Assembly (NCBI RefSeq): GCF_000819865.1
Contig: NZ_CDDF01000016.1
Location: forward strand, 62,001-126,000
Reading direction: 5' to 3'
Length of the DNA: 64,000 nt
Source: Aeromonas eucrenophila
Lineage (GTDB): Bacteria; Pseudomonadota; Gammaproteobacteria; Enterobacterales; Aeromonadaceae
The notes beneath the pieces were generated by a model. The model worked only from the letters and a program-made list of their open reading frames with translations. It made no database searches and was not told the DNA's origin. The translations under genes and the position numbers were made by a program. The stretch's first letter is position 1, and each line of letters opens with the position of its first letter. Of this stretch, positions 1-7,298 are shown piece after piece.

Positions 1-579
1 CTGAGCTTCCGTGGCACTCCCAACGGCTGGGGAACGCTTGCCATGACGCTGGTCGCCGACAACCAGTGGGAAGCGCTGGTCAGCTTCGACGGCCAGACCA
101 ATCAGCGCTTCAAGTTCGACGTCAAGGGAGACTGGACCCAGAACTACGGTGACAACAACAAGGACGGCATCGCCAATCTCGCTGGCAATGACATCACCAC
201 CACGGTCATTGGTCAGTACAGAGTGCGCTTCAACGACCAGACCCTGGCCTACAGCCTGACCCCGGTCAGCGTCGGCTATGCGAAGACCTTCCCCAGCCTG
301 AACATCCGTGGCACCCCCAACAACTGGGGCTCCACCCCCATGACCCTAGTGGGGGATCATCTGTGGCAGGGGAGCCTGGCCTTCACCGGCAGCGGTGATG
401 CCAACGGGGCTCAGCGCTTCAAGTTCGACGTCAAGGGAGACTGGACCCAGAACTACGGCGACACCAACAAGGACGGCGTGGCCGAATCGGCAGGGGCTGA
501 CATCACCACCACCCTGGTCGGCACCTATGTGGTGCGCTTCAACGACCAGACCCTGGCCTACAGCCTGAGCGCCCAATAA
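1..579 (+). CDS. C-terminal part of a secreted protein with tandem starch-binding-like repeats (5' truncated)
   Basis: The frame is open from base 1 and ends with TAA at 577-579, so only the last 192 residues are seen. They form two near-identical repeats of about 90 residues. Each begins with a motif of the type RGTPNxWG, contains FKFDVKGDWTQNYGD followed by a D-x-N-K-D-G calcium-loop-like stretch, and ends VRFNDQTLAYSL. The N-W-G-x-x-M and aromatic-rich beta pattern resembles small carbohydrate-binding modules found at the ends of bacterial amylases and related extracellular enzymes. That family link is an inference; the catalytic part lies outside the window. The two repeats are almost identical in DNA as well, which suggests a recent duplication or gene conversion. 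Confidence 0.6.
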   Translation: MSFRGTPNGWGTLAMTLVADNQWEALVSFDGQTNQRFKFDVKGDWTQNYGDNNKDGIANLAGNDITTTVIGQYRVRFNDQTLAYSLTPVSVGYAKTFPSLNIRGTPNNWGSTPMTLVGDHLWQGSLAFTGSGDANGAQRFKFDVKGDWTQNYGDTNKDGVAESAGADITTTLVGTYVVRFNDQTLAYSLSAQ

Positions 580-597
580 GCCGCGGGCGACGAAGCC

Positions 598-635
598 TCC
601 GATGGCGAGCGGAATCCATGCTGCTCGCCATCGGA
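598..635 (+). terminator. Long hairpin downstream of the repeat-protein gene
   Basis: A perfect 13 bp stem (598-610 with 623-635) and a 12-base loop lie 19 bases after the stop codon. There is no clear T-run, so it may be a processing or stabilising hairpin rather than a strong terminator. Confidence 0.45.
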
Positions 636-665
636 AACTGGCCTGATCCGTCATGATGAAACCCT

Positions 666-690
666 GTCACCGGGCCTTGGGCCCGGTGAC
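666..690 (+). terminator. Rho-independent-like terminator
   Basis: A perfect 11 bp G+C-rich stem (666-676 with 680-690) has a 3-base loop and is followed by a T-rich stretch. It separates the upstream gene from the TPR gene. Confidence 0.5.
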
Positions 691-836
691 ACTTATCTAC
701 TTACCTTCCGATTCAGATCCCAACAGCCCAACCGAATACTCCTCTGCCTCCTCATACACAGGCCACTTCGCTTGCCCCATTTCCCGCCCGCCGACTCGCA
801 GGCATACTGGGTCGACATCCCCATGCAGGAGCGCAT

Positions 837-1307
837 ATGAAACAGCTGGAAGCCCTCAAGGCCGAGGGAAGGATTGAAGAGGCCCGCCAACACGGCCTGC
901 TGCAGCTCGTGGAGCACCCGCAGCACGCAGAGCTGCACTACGAGGTGGCCGGTCTGCACGATAATCTGGGTCGCGAGACTCAGGCCATTCCCCTCTATCA
1001 GAAGGCCATCGCTCTGGGATTGAGTGAAGCCTCGCTGCGTGGTGCCTGGCTGGGCCTTGGCAGCTCCTATCGCAGCACAGGGCAGTATGCCGAGGCACTG
1101 GCCGCCTTCGAGCAGGGGCAGGCCCACTTCCCCGAGGCCAACGAGTTCAGGGTGTTTGGTGCCATGGCCCGCTACAACCTGGGACAGCACAAGGAGGGAA
1201 TGGAGACGCTGCTGGGGGTACTGGCGGAGACCACGGCGGATCCCGCCCTCGTCACCTACAGGCGCGCCATGGCGCTCTACGCCGAGGATCTGGACAGGCG
1301 CTGGTGA
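837..1307 (+). CDS. Tetratricopeptide repeat protein
   Basis: A 156-residue soluble protein made of helical TPR-like repeats. Clear units include residues near 40-60 (Y-E-V-A-G-L-H-D-N-L-G) and 72-105 (A-W-L-G-L-G-S-S-Y-R-S-T-G-Q-Y-A-E-A-L). There is no signal peptide or membrane segment. The ATG at 837 follows an AGGAG ribosome site at 827-831. Proteins of this shape act as protein-protein adaptors; no specific partner can be read from the sequence. It is a single-gene unit closed by the hairpin at 1321-1349. Confidence 0.75.
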   Translation: MKQLEALKAEGRIEEARQHGLLQLVEHPQHAELHYEVAGLHDNLGRETQAIPLYQKAIALGLSEASLRGAWLGLGSSYRSTGQYAEALAAFEQGQAHFPEANEFRVFGAMARYNLGQHKEGMETLLGVLAETTADPALVTYRRAMALYAEDLDRRW

Positions 1308-1320
1308 GACGCCAGAAACG

Positions 1321-1349
1321 ACAAAGCCGCTCATGATGAGCGGCTTTGT
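1321..1349. terminator. Bidirectional terminator between the TPR gene and the tRNA copy
   Basis: A long perfect stem (1321-1334 with 1336-1349) carries an ACAAAGCCGC/GCGGCTTTGT core. It lies 13 bases past the TPR stop codon and just beyond the 3' end of the minus-strand tRNA copy. Confidence 0.7.
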
Positions 1350-1356
1350 CTGGATT

Positions 1357-1433
1357 TGGTGGCCCCTGCCCGACTTGAACGTGCGACCAATCGATTATGA
1401 GTCGACTGCTCTAACCAACTGAGCTAAGGGGCC
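1357..1433 (-). tRNA. tRNA-Ile2 (CAT anticodon), island-boundary copy, probably defective
   Basis: The minus strand reads as a 77-base cloverleaf with anticodon CAT and encoded CCA. It is closest in form to the lysidine-modified tRNA-Ile2 (ileX type; E. coli ileX also lies near rpoD). It matches the copy at 7381-7457 at every base except position 1382. That change puts an A opposite a G in the T-stem, breaking a pair that is G-C in the other copy. At the place where the other copy has TATAAT upstream, this one has AAAAAT. It is therefore probably an attachment-site duplicate that is poorly expressed or non-functional. Confidence 0.75.
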
Positions 1434-1538
1434 AGATTGTGCATTTAGCGGCGAGGATTTTTAATTACCTATATAACAATCACTTACAAGCATGACGTGT
1501 ATCATTATGTCTCAGATAGTAACAGGTAGCTTCATTCC

Positions 1539-1581
1539 AAGTACACTTGCAAGTACACTTCGAAAATATTGAAGTGCACTT
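1539..1581. repeat. Left arm-type integrase binding repeats
   Basis: The decamer AAGTACACTT occurs at 1539-1548 and 1551-1560 (12 bp period). A related AAGTGCACTT lies at 1572-1581, close to the inverted form. The same pair recurs at the right end (7299-7320). Placement between the att core and int is typical of tyrosine-integrase arm sites; binding is inferred. Confidence 0.6.
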
Positions 1582-1599
1582 AGCGAGGTTTGCCATCCA

Positions 1600-2901
1600 A
1601 TGCCATTGACTCACAGTGAAGTAAACGCGCTACCCGCGAAAAAGAACCCGTATTTTCAGACTGACGACAATCGCACCCGAGGAGAAGGGAGGTTAGGTGT
1701 ACAGGTATTCCCTAGTGGCACAAAGACCCTGACGTTTCGCTACAGGCGCGATGGGAAGTGGGCATTTATACCGCTTGGCAGCTTCCCAAACCTCACCCTT
1801 GCCGATGCCCGCGAGAAGGCCAAGGCGTTTGGTCAGATGATCCGCGATGGCCTAGACCCCAAAGACGAGCTGGCCCGTCAAGCAAAGGAGCGGGAGCAAG
1901 AAAAGCGGGAGCATGAGCAGCAAGGAACCATTGAGCAGCTATTCAAAAGCTACACCGAGCAGATGAATAAGGATGGCAAGCGCACCTATGAGGCCGTATT
2001 GGTGGCCTTGGAGAAAGAGACCTACCCAGTAATCAAACCCACGACCAAAGCTAAGGACGTGACCGCACACGATATCAAAATCATTCTGGCACACATGATC
2101 CACCGTGGTGCTGCTACCCAATCCAATCGAGTCAGAAGCTATCTAATGGCCGCATTCAATTACGGGCTAAAGCATGACAACGACCCCGCCAACTTCATAG
2201 ACGATGCCAAATTTGGTTTGGTGCTTAATCCGGTGGCTGCCATACCCAAGCAAAAGGCCGCCGAACGCGTTGGGGAGCGTTTCCTAACGTGGGCAGAGGC
2301 TCGCCAGTTGCTCGATGATATGGAGCAACCCACTAGCTTAGGCTTGACCCTGCGCAGCCTGATCCGACTCTGTTTCTTCACGGGCGGCCAACGTCCCTAT
2401 GAACTTGCCGCCTCACGCTGGGCAAGTATCGACTGGCAAGCCAAGACCCTGACCATTACCGCCGAGCTTTCCAAGAATGGCCGCCCCCACCTGATCCCCC
2501 TTACTGATAGTGCCTTACGAGTACTGAGAGAGCAGCAAGAGGAAACGGCGGGTAACCCCTTTATCTTTGCTCACGCCACCAAGCCAAACGAGCCAATGCC
2601 GATGGCCTCACTTAGCCAAGCGATTGACCGTTACCGTAAACGCACCGAGATAGCGCACTTTATCCCCCGCGATTTTCGCCGCACCTGTAAGACCCTGATG
2701 GGTGAGCTTGGCATAGCTAAAGATCTGCGCGACCGCCTACAGAATCACGCCCTGAATGACGTATCCAGTAAACACTATGACCGATATGAGTACCTACCAG
2801 AGAAGCGCCGAGCCTTGGAGCTATGGGAGCGGCGGTTATTGGATCTGGCAGCGGATACCGTGGTTTCCGTTAACTTTGGGGGACGTGAGTTATCTTCCTG
2901 A
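1600..2901 (+). CDS. int: P4-type tyrosine site-specific integrase
   Basis: 433 residues with the usual three parts. An N-terminal arm-binding domain of the DUF4102 type (about 10-95) contains G-x-F-P-N-L-T-L-A-D-A-R. A core-binding helical domain spans about 110-215, and the catalytic domain runs from about 230. The first catalytic arginine is in GGQRPYE. Box II reads PRDFRRT, so the usual H-x-x-R is R-x-x-R, as in a subgroup of P4-like integrases. The later histidine is in LQNHAL and the nucleophilic tyrosine in KHYDRY. It is expected to recombine the tRNA-Ile2 att sites at 1357 and 7381. It reads away from the left att site. Confidence 0.93.
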   Translation: MPLTHSEVNALPAKKNPYFQTDDNRTRGEGRLGVQVFPSGTKTLTFRYRRDGKWAFIPLGSFPNLTLADAREKAKAFGQMIRDGLDPKDELARQAKEREQEKREHEQQGTIEQLFKSYTEQMNKDGKRTYEAVLVALEKETYPVIKPTTKAKDVTAHDIKIILAHMIHRGAATQSNRVRSYLMAAFNYGLKHDNDPANFIDDAKFGLVLNPVAAIPKQKAAERVGERFLTWAEARQLLDDMEQPTSLGLTLRSLIRLCFFTGGQRPYELAASRWASIDWQAKTLTITAELSKNGRPHLIPLTDSALRVLREQQEETAGNPFIFAHATKPNEPMPMASLSQAIDRYRKRTEIAHFIPRDFRRTCKTLMGELGIAKDLRDRLQNHALNDVSSKHYDRYEYLPEKRRALELWERRLLDLAADTVVSVNFGGRELSS

Positions 2902-2954
2902 CGCCAAAGGCGCTACCATGCTGGTTAGTTATGTCAAGCTAGGGCAGGGATGGA

Positions 2955-3491
2955 ATGGCAATAACAATAGGCTACGGTTTGCTTGCTCTTTTGGCTGTGG
3001 GAATCTGTTTATATCAAGTGTTCATTAGACTAAACCCCGAAGCAAAAACTGTAAGAAAGGGAGTAAAATTATTGTCACGTGCCCTGGGGATTAAGTCATC
3101 ATTGGTATCACGTATGATGATGGATCTTGGGCCTAAGAATGGTTATGAGCTGTGTCATATGGTGGAGCAAACAAAGGGGAATACAGACGCCCCTTTCCAC
3201 TTCATATATGAGTGTGGTGCGCTGATATTTTTCTTCCATTGGTGTTTGTATAAGACCCCCTCAGATGTTCATTGGTTGTACCAACACTTAGCAAAACAGG
3301 GGTTTTCAATTGATCAGATTAGCATGGATGAAGATGCGTTAGGCATGGCACAGTCGCTACTCTCTAATATTGATTTACGTGGGTACGACTTGCACAAGCT
3401 TCACAAAGCCCTCTCTGCTTTCATTGCCAAGTTTGAGGAGTACCTTGATAGTGATGGCAGTCAGGAACCGCCAAGGATCGTTTTAGACTAG
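2955..3491 (+). CDS. Unknown membrane-anchored protein of the element
   Basis: 178 residues. One hydrophobic segment at about 3-24 looks like a signal anchor. A second hydrophobic, aromatic stretch lies at about 86-100, followed by a helical, acidic C-terminal region. I do not recognise a family. It starts 53 bases after int and is followed within 12 bases by another small membrane protein gene, so the two probably form one transcript. Its position beside the integrase is where islands and satellites commonly carry accessory cargo, including phage defence, but nothing in the sequence demonstrates such a role. Confidence 0.6.
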   Translation: MAITIGYGLLALLAVGICLYQVFIRLNPEAKTVRKGVKLLSRALGIKSSLVSRMMMDLGPKNGYELCHMVEQTKGNTDAPFHFIYECGALIFFFHWCLYKTPSDVHWLYQHLAKQGFSIDQISMDEDALGMAQSLLSNIDLRGYDLHKLHKALSAFIAKFEEYLDSDGSQEPPRIVLD

Positions 3492-3503
3492 GGCTTGATT
3501 GTC

Positions 3504-3788
3504 ATGGATTTTTATAGAAAAGTCTCCTTCATAGCGATCATTGCTGTGTTGCTGATCTTGGTGGCAGGGCCATTCCTTTTCAAGTTCTATCCAAACTTTG
3601 AAAAGGGAAAGGTTATGTGTGAGTCACAAGGAGGGCACGTTAGCTTTGAAGGACGAGACATCAGGGTTTATGACGATAGAATCGAATTGGTTGGTGTCTG
3701 GGGAATATTGGATAGTGGTAAGCCCAGACACATTTTGATCCAAACCAAAGGACGTTTGTGTGTGATTGAAGAAAGCAACGCTGATTAG
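3504..3788 (+). CDS. Unknown small membrane protein of the element
   Basis: 94 residues with a single strong transmembrane segment (about 8-28) and a short basic N-terminus. The extracytoplasmic or cytoplasmic tail of about 65 residues has two cysteines and beta character. The ATG at 3504 follows AGGG at 3490-3493; an in-frame TTG at 3495 is less likely. It follows the previous membrane protein gene directly. I do not recognise the family. Confidence 0.55.
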   Translation: MDFYRKVSFIAIIAVLLILVAGPFLFKFYPNFEKGKVMCESQGGHVSFEGRDIRVYDDRIELVGVWGILDSGKPRHILIQTKGRLCVIEESNAD

Positions 3789-4500
3789 ATAAACACACAG
3801 GAAGGCGTCTAGGAGACTCTCTAACGAGGTTTAGGAGATTACCTGTAGAATCCATAGGCTACGCCTAGTGACACTCTATGACATACGTAAGCAGACTAAC
3901 GCCTTCGGCAAAGAGTAAAAGATACGCCAAAAAGAAGGGAAGAAATCCACACAGTAGGTAGTTAGTAGCCAAGGGCTACAGAAGCATGGGAGAGAAGGGG
4001 TTAGTCTTTTCTCTCTTTCCTTTAGGCGTCTTCTTTAGCTTGGCCCTGCCGGCCTGAGGCACATACAGTCAGATAGTTTCTATATACGCCTTCGGCACAA
4101 TGGGGTGACAAAATGTCACCTATAATAGTATTTATATTATCTGTTACTTTATCTGTTATTAGGTACAAATTGTCACCCCCCCCCCTGACAATTTGTCACC
4201 CCTCTTGCACTTAGAAGATGCCCCCTAATGACAAATGGTATCATCCCATCCTCTTAATATAATAGCAGGCTCTCCCCTTCAAGCTGGCTCTGGGCTAGAG
4301 TCACATCTATTACTCAATTTTGAGGGGTAGAGGAATGAAACAAGAGATTGTCCCCTGCTACCCACCTGACTATTAAAAAATAGTTGTAGCAGAAACACCT
4401 GTCTCACAGGTATATATAAGTATACATAGTTGAAAACTGTAGCCTGCTTGCGCCAGTAAGTGGGCTCTTGCCCGTTCCAAATCAAGATAGAGGTAATGAG
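3789..4500. other. Non-coding control region of the element (possible origin or operator cluster)
   Basis: About 710 bases without a credible gene separate the int/cargo half from the right-hand gene block. The 3' part is A+T rich. It holds a perfect palindrome GGTGACA-AAA-TGTCACC at 4104-4120. The inverted pair ACAAATTGTC (4165-4174) and GACAATTTGT (4187-4196) flanks a C10 run, and a half-site-like TGACAAATGG lies near 4229. These share a TGACAAATTGTCA-like core. Such clusters occur at satellite and plasmid replication origins and at operators; either role is inferred. CGCCTTCGGCA also recurs near 3900 and 4086. Confidence 0.5.
4104..4200. repeat. Cluster of TGACAAATTGTCA-type palindromes around a C10 tract
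   Basis: Three related inverted elements lie within 97 bases: 4104-4120 (7 bp arms), 4165-4174, and its reverse complement at 4187-4196. Each is associated with TGTCACC. The C10 run is at 4176-4185 and would be prone to length variation. Confidence 0.6.
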
Positions 4501-4707
4501 ATGATGTATTCCCAAGAAAATGGCCTTCGGGTCAAGGTTCCCGCCTTTTGCGCTAATGAGCTAATCAAGCATTTGCCAGAAGGTGTAAAACCGACCCGCT
4601 ATATCATTGACCTAATCCTGAGGGATTTGGCTACAAAGAAAGAGGATCACAGCACAAGTGATGACGCAACTAGAAATTACAACCAAGATTCTACGCAACC
4701 TTCCTAA
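4501..4707 (+). CDS. Small unknown protein, possible ribbon-helix-helix type
   Basis: 68 residues from the ATG at 4501, preceded by AGGT at 4491-4494; the next codon is also ATG. The short beta-like LRVKVPAF followed by two helices (about 16-24 and 29-45) recalls small ribbon-helix-helix DNA-binding proteins, but the match is only by shape. It is the first gene after the palindrome region, a natural place for a regulator of it. Its 3' end overlaps the next gene by 50 bases. Confidence 0.45.
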   Translation: MMYSQENGLRVKVPAFCANELIKHLPEGVKPTRYIIDLILRDLATKKEDHSTSDDATRNYNQDSTQPS

Positions 4708-5020
4708 AGATCTTACCGCCTCCGAACAGATCACCCTGCTGCTTATCTCCACCTTCATTAACCTAGAGCGGGATAAGTGTGCTAGGTGTTGGCCCACGAA
4801 CAGCCTTTTGGCGGCTCAAACTGGGCTATCTGAACGGGCAATTATCCGAGCCTTGGTAAGGCTGGAGGCAATGGGCCTCATTGAGCGACATACGAAATTT
4901 GATCCTGACGCTAACAAGCGGACACGAATTTTAATCCTTAACCTAGACAAGCTGACGCCAGTAAAGGCAGAGCAAGAAGCTAAAGAAGATGCTTGGGAGG
5001 ATGATTTAGATGACTGGTAA
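4658..5020 (+). CDS. Winged-helix DNA-binding protein, replication-initiator-like N-domain
   Basis: About 120 residues. The start is GTG 4658 or, more likely, the adjacent ATG 4661; AGAGGA lies at 4640-4645. Residues about 15-85 carry the pattern seen in phage replisome-organiser and Rep-type helix-turn-helix domains. It includes SEQITLLLISTF, C-W-P-T-N-S-L-L-A-A-Q-T-G-L-S-E-R, then ALVRLEAMGLIER. The tail is acidic (E-D-A-W-E-D-D-L-D-D-W). No helicase or primase part is present. It may act at the nearby palindrome cluster; that is an inference from position. Confidence 0.65.
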   Translation: MMTQLEITTKILRNLPKDLTASEQITLLLISTFINLERDKCARCWPTNSLLAAQTGLSERAIIRALVRLEAMGLIERHTKFDPDANKRTRILILNLDKLTPVKAEQEAKEDAWEDDLDDW

Positions 5021-5096
5021 AATCCTATTTCTATATCCCCTTGTAGTCTATTTAACCCACATGATTTCAATTTTTATAATCCAATAGGTAACGACA

Positions 5097-5360
5097 ATGC
5101 AACGATACAACTCAACACACGAGCAATTCAACACTGCCAAAGAGGCGGCCAATGCAACCTACTTCACTAAGCTACTGGAACCAGTGCAAGAGCTATTGGC
5201 GTTTGGTTACGGGTACAAGGCTTTGGCTTCAGCGCTTAACGCCAAGGGATATTTGACCCAACGAGGCAAACCTTTCTCTCGTGAGAGTGTGCGTACCCTC
5301 TTAAATAACTTACGGCTTTCTACAGTGGGAGCGGAAGAACAAGAATGCAAAGAACAATAA
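5097..5360 (+). CDS. Small recombinase-domain-like DNA-binding protein
   Basis: 87 residues. The segment ALNAKGYLTQRGKPFS and the following SVRTLL match the pattern of the Recombinase linker/helix domain of large serine recombinases (N-x-x-G-x-x-T-x-R-G-x-x-W/F-S). The catalytic serine domain is absent. A stand-alone regulatory DNA-binding role is plausible. AGGT precedes the ATG at 5097. The gene overlaps the next by 16 bases, suggesting translational coupling. Confidence 0.5.
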   Translation: MQRYNSTHEQFNTAKEAANATYFTKLLEPVQELLAFGYGYKALASALNAKGYLTQRGKPFSRESVRTLLNNLRLSTVGAEEQECKEQ

Positions 5361-5569
5361 TAGCGCACCTCGATCAATATGGTCGCTGCTGCGCAGTAGA
5401 ACGAGAGCGAACAGGGGAGCTAATTCTCCTGGCGGGGAGTTTGGATAACGCGGTGAGTTACAAAGAACTTTCAGAAAGATACATAAGCCTGGCTATGCGA
5501 GAGATCAGTAACACCGTCTCCTCCCAAGGCGTCACGGTCGTAGTTGGCGAGGAGGTTGTTACTGTATGA
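5345..5569 (+). CDS. Unknown small protein, paralogue of the next gene's N-domain
   Basis: 74 residues. The first 35 align with the first 35 of the following protein: a hydrophobic strand, D/N-x-x-x-x-x-C-A/C-V-E-R, then G-x-I/L-x-L/V-x-A-G. The two genes overlap by 4 bases (ATGA), so they look like a tandem duplication that has been kept in one operon. No known family recognised. Confidence 0.5.
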   Translation: MQRTIIAHLDQYGRCCAVERERTGELILLAGSLDNAVSYKELSERYISLAMREISNTVSSQGVTVVVGEEVVTV

Positions 5570-5919
5570 ACCTCTATCGCGTCTATTACAACCAACAAGA
5601 CAAGGCGGTATGTGTAGAGCGCCAAAGCGCAAATGGTATCATCAAAGTGATTGCAGGCATCAGGCCGACCAGCCTTTACAGCCGATTGCTAGTCATTGAT
5701 ACTTTTACTCTCTCTGAAGCAATCGATGAAGCCTTACTCACAAAGCAAGAACAATTGAATAAATCGAAAGGGATGCGCTACCAACGTACCCCAGAGCTAG
5801 AGCGAGAGATTAAGCTCGGTTGTTCCCACTCTGTATTGCATACCAAATACGGCCTTTCTAAACGCACTTATCATCGACTGCGTAACGAGCTTATCAGTGC
5901 CACTCCCCCTACCCTGTAG
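5566..5919 (+). CDS. Unknown protein with N-domain shared with its neighbour and a C-terminal helix-turn-helix-like tail
   Basis: 117 residues. Residues 1-35 resemble the start of the preceding protein (shared C-V-E-R and I-A-G motifs). Residues about 70-112 are basic and helical, with CSHSVLHTKYGLSKRTYHRL, which reads like a helix-turn-helix. This suggests a sensor-like or dimerising N-domain joined to a DNA-binding tail. Function unknown. Confidence 0.5.
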   Translation: MNLYRVYYNQQDKAVCVERQSANGIIKVIAGIRPTSLYSRLLVIDTFTLSEAIDEALLTKQEQLNKSKGMRYQRTPELEREIKLGCSHSVLHTKYGLSKRTYHRLRNELISATPPTL

Positions 5920-6008
5920 GGCAGTACCTCCCCCCTGTGTCACTTCCTCTCTAGCCCTTGTCTATCAAGGCTTAAAACAGCCATTTTTAGCAAAGTAGGA
6001 CTCTTACT

Positions 6009-6143
6009 ATGTGGTGTTTTCTTAACACACGCAAACGGGTTCCTGTAACCCACTGTGACCACTACCGCGATTATTCAAAATTCAAGAACTATGACATTGA
6101 TGCCCCTTTCACCTGGGCACCTAACCCCTTTCGGAGAAGTTAA
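6009..6143 (+). CDS. Predicted 44-residue protein of the element
   Basis: A short open frame starting MWCFLNTRKRVPV and ending NPFRRS. Its stop lies 2 bases before the next gene's ATG at 6146. A TAGGA stretch precedes its start and the next gene's ribosome site is inside its 3' end, so coupling is likely. The composition (aromatic and basic, two cysteines) is protein-like, but homology cannot be checked here. Confidence 0.4.
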   Translation: MWCFLNTRKRVPVTHCDHYRDYSKFKNYDIDAPFTWAPNPFRRS

Positions 6144-6145
6144 AT

Positions 6146-6520
6146 ATGAATGAACAAATCAAAGACCTGTTTCAAGACGAATCAATTAGTGATGATCAGC
6201 TTGCAGCCATCATTCAAGAGGCTCAAGGCGACGCCTCTAAAGTGAGCAAGAGCATGAAAGCTCTTGGTATTGGTGCTGGCTCTAAAGAGCACATTGCTTA
6301 TATGCAGTCATTGAAGAATGATGCTATGCGCAAACATGGATTCTCTGAAGCTCCCCAACAAACAGAATTTACGGGGGAAGAACTAGCCAACGCCAATTGG
6401 ACAACCAAGCAATGGCAGCAATGGGAACGTGCTAGACGTGTGAAAGCTGGTTATAAGCCAAATCCGCTTAACAACACTCAGGACGCTGTAGAGTTCTTCA
6501 AGAAGCTGAGAGGTGGTTAA
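6146..6520 (+). CDS. Unknown 124-residue helical protein
   Basis: It is acidic at the N-terminus and then basic. Residues about 15-60 form helices (DDQLAAIIQEAQGDASKVSK), and a central Trp-rich segment reads NANWTTKQWQQWERARR. It has no cysteines and no membrane segment. GGAG at 6133-6136 precedes the ATG. It overlaps the next gene by one base (TAATG), so the pair is co-translated. Family not recognised. Confidence 0.55.
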   Translation: MNEQIKDLFQDESISDDQLAAIIQEAQGDASKVSKSMKALGIGAGSKEHIAYMQSLKNDAMRKHGFSEAPQQTEFTGEELANANWTTKQWQQWERARRVKAGYKPNPLNNTQDAVEFFKKLRGG

Positions 6521-6951
6521 TGCCTCTCATCAAGAAGCCCAAGATAGCAAATTTCAAATTCGGAGGGCAGGCAGATAAGCCTGTCCGCACTCATGAATAC
6601 AAACCAGATGTTATCAAATTCTCTTACAAGGGCATTGTCATTGAGCGTAAAGGCTCTAGCTACCGCATTACGCCACCCAAACTTAAAGGCTTTGATATGG
6701 CTTTGTGTGATGGTGTCTATACCGATACTCGTTCGCTACAAGGGACGCTTGATTTGGCCCTTCTGAACGTTGACAGCGAACGCCAAGAAGAGCTAAGGGC
6801 GCTGAATATCAATTACCACTGTCCAGCTTGTAAGGGCGTAACGCTCATTCAGAAGAAAGATTGGCGCGATGAGCGTATCTCTTGCCCTTTATGCGCTCGA
6901 CACTCCCATTATTCCTACTATGAAGCCGTGAAAGATGAAGTAATCCGGTGA
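6520..6951 (+). CDS. Unknown 143-residue protein with a C-terminal zinc ribbon
   Basis: The basic N-terminal half (about 1-95) has no known motif. The C-terminal part carries CPAC and CPLC separated by 17 residues, a CX2C-X17-CX2C zinc-ribbon pattern, followed by a Tyr/His-rich tail. Zinc ribbons of this kind occur in nucleic-acid-binding and phage late-activator proteins, but the spacing differs from the Ogr/Delta type and I do not assign it. It is the last gene before the right att site. Confidence 0.55.
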   Translation: MPLIKKPKIANFKFGGQADKPVRTHEYKPDVIKFSYKGIVIERKGSSYRITPPKLKGFDMALCDGVYTDTRSLQGTLDLALLNVDSERQEELRALNINYHCPACKGVTLIQKKDWRDERISCPLCARHSHYSYYEAVKDEVIR

Positions 6952-7298
6952 CAGAGGGGAAGCGCTTTACCCCTTACGCCTCTCAAGACATACAGCCCCC
7001 ATCTGATTACTATCCTCTGTTGCTAGTACATCTATGGGGTTGTATTGGCTATTGCAGAGAGGGCCATTTGTCATATTTTCTGTGAGATTTTTTCAAGCCT
7101 CATTGCATATATATAAGAACCCCCCTTACCCCCTGCTCCCCTCCATGCAATTCCCCCCAGCAAATCGACGATGCCTCTCTCCGCTCCCCACACAACTTTT
7201 CTTCCTGTCCCCTAAAACCACTGTCATTGTGTCAACCTATCACTGGGCAATTGATAGGGCTTGGAATGCCGTCACCATTCCGCCCCTAGCAGTTAGCT
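6952..7298. other. Right-end non-coding tract of the element
   Basis: About 350 bases with pyrimidine-rich runs and a TATATATAAG stretch near 7107. An 88-codon open frame at 7034-7300 has no ribosome site and an unlikely composition. I see no supported gene. Confidence 0.5.

Noticed and set aside
1..579. Naming the first gene as an alpha-amylase
   Set aside because: Only binding-module-like repeats are present in the window; the catalytic domain that would identify the enzyme is not seen.
653..877. A 74-codon frame between the first gene and the TPR gene
   Set aside because: It runs through the terminator hairpin at 666-690 and overlaps the TPR start; composition is not protein-like.
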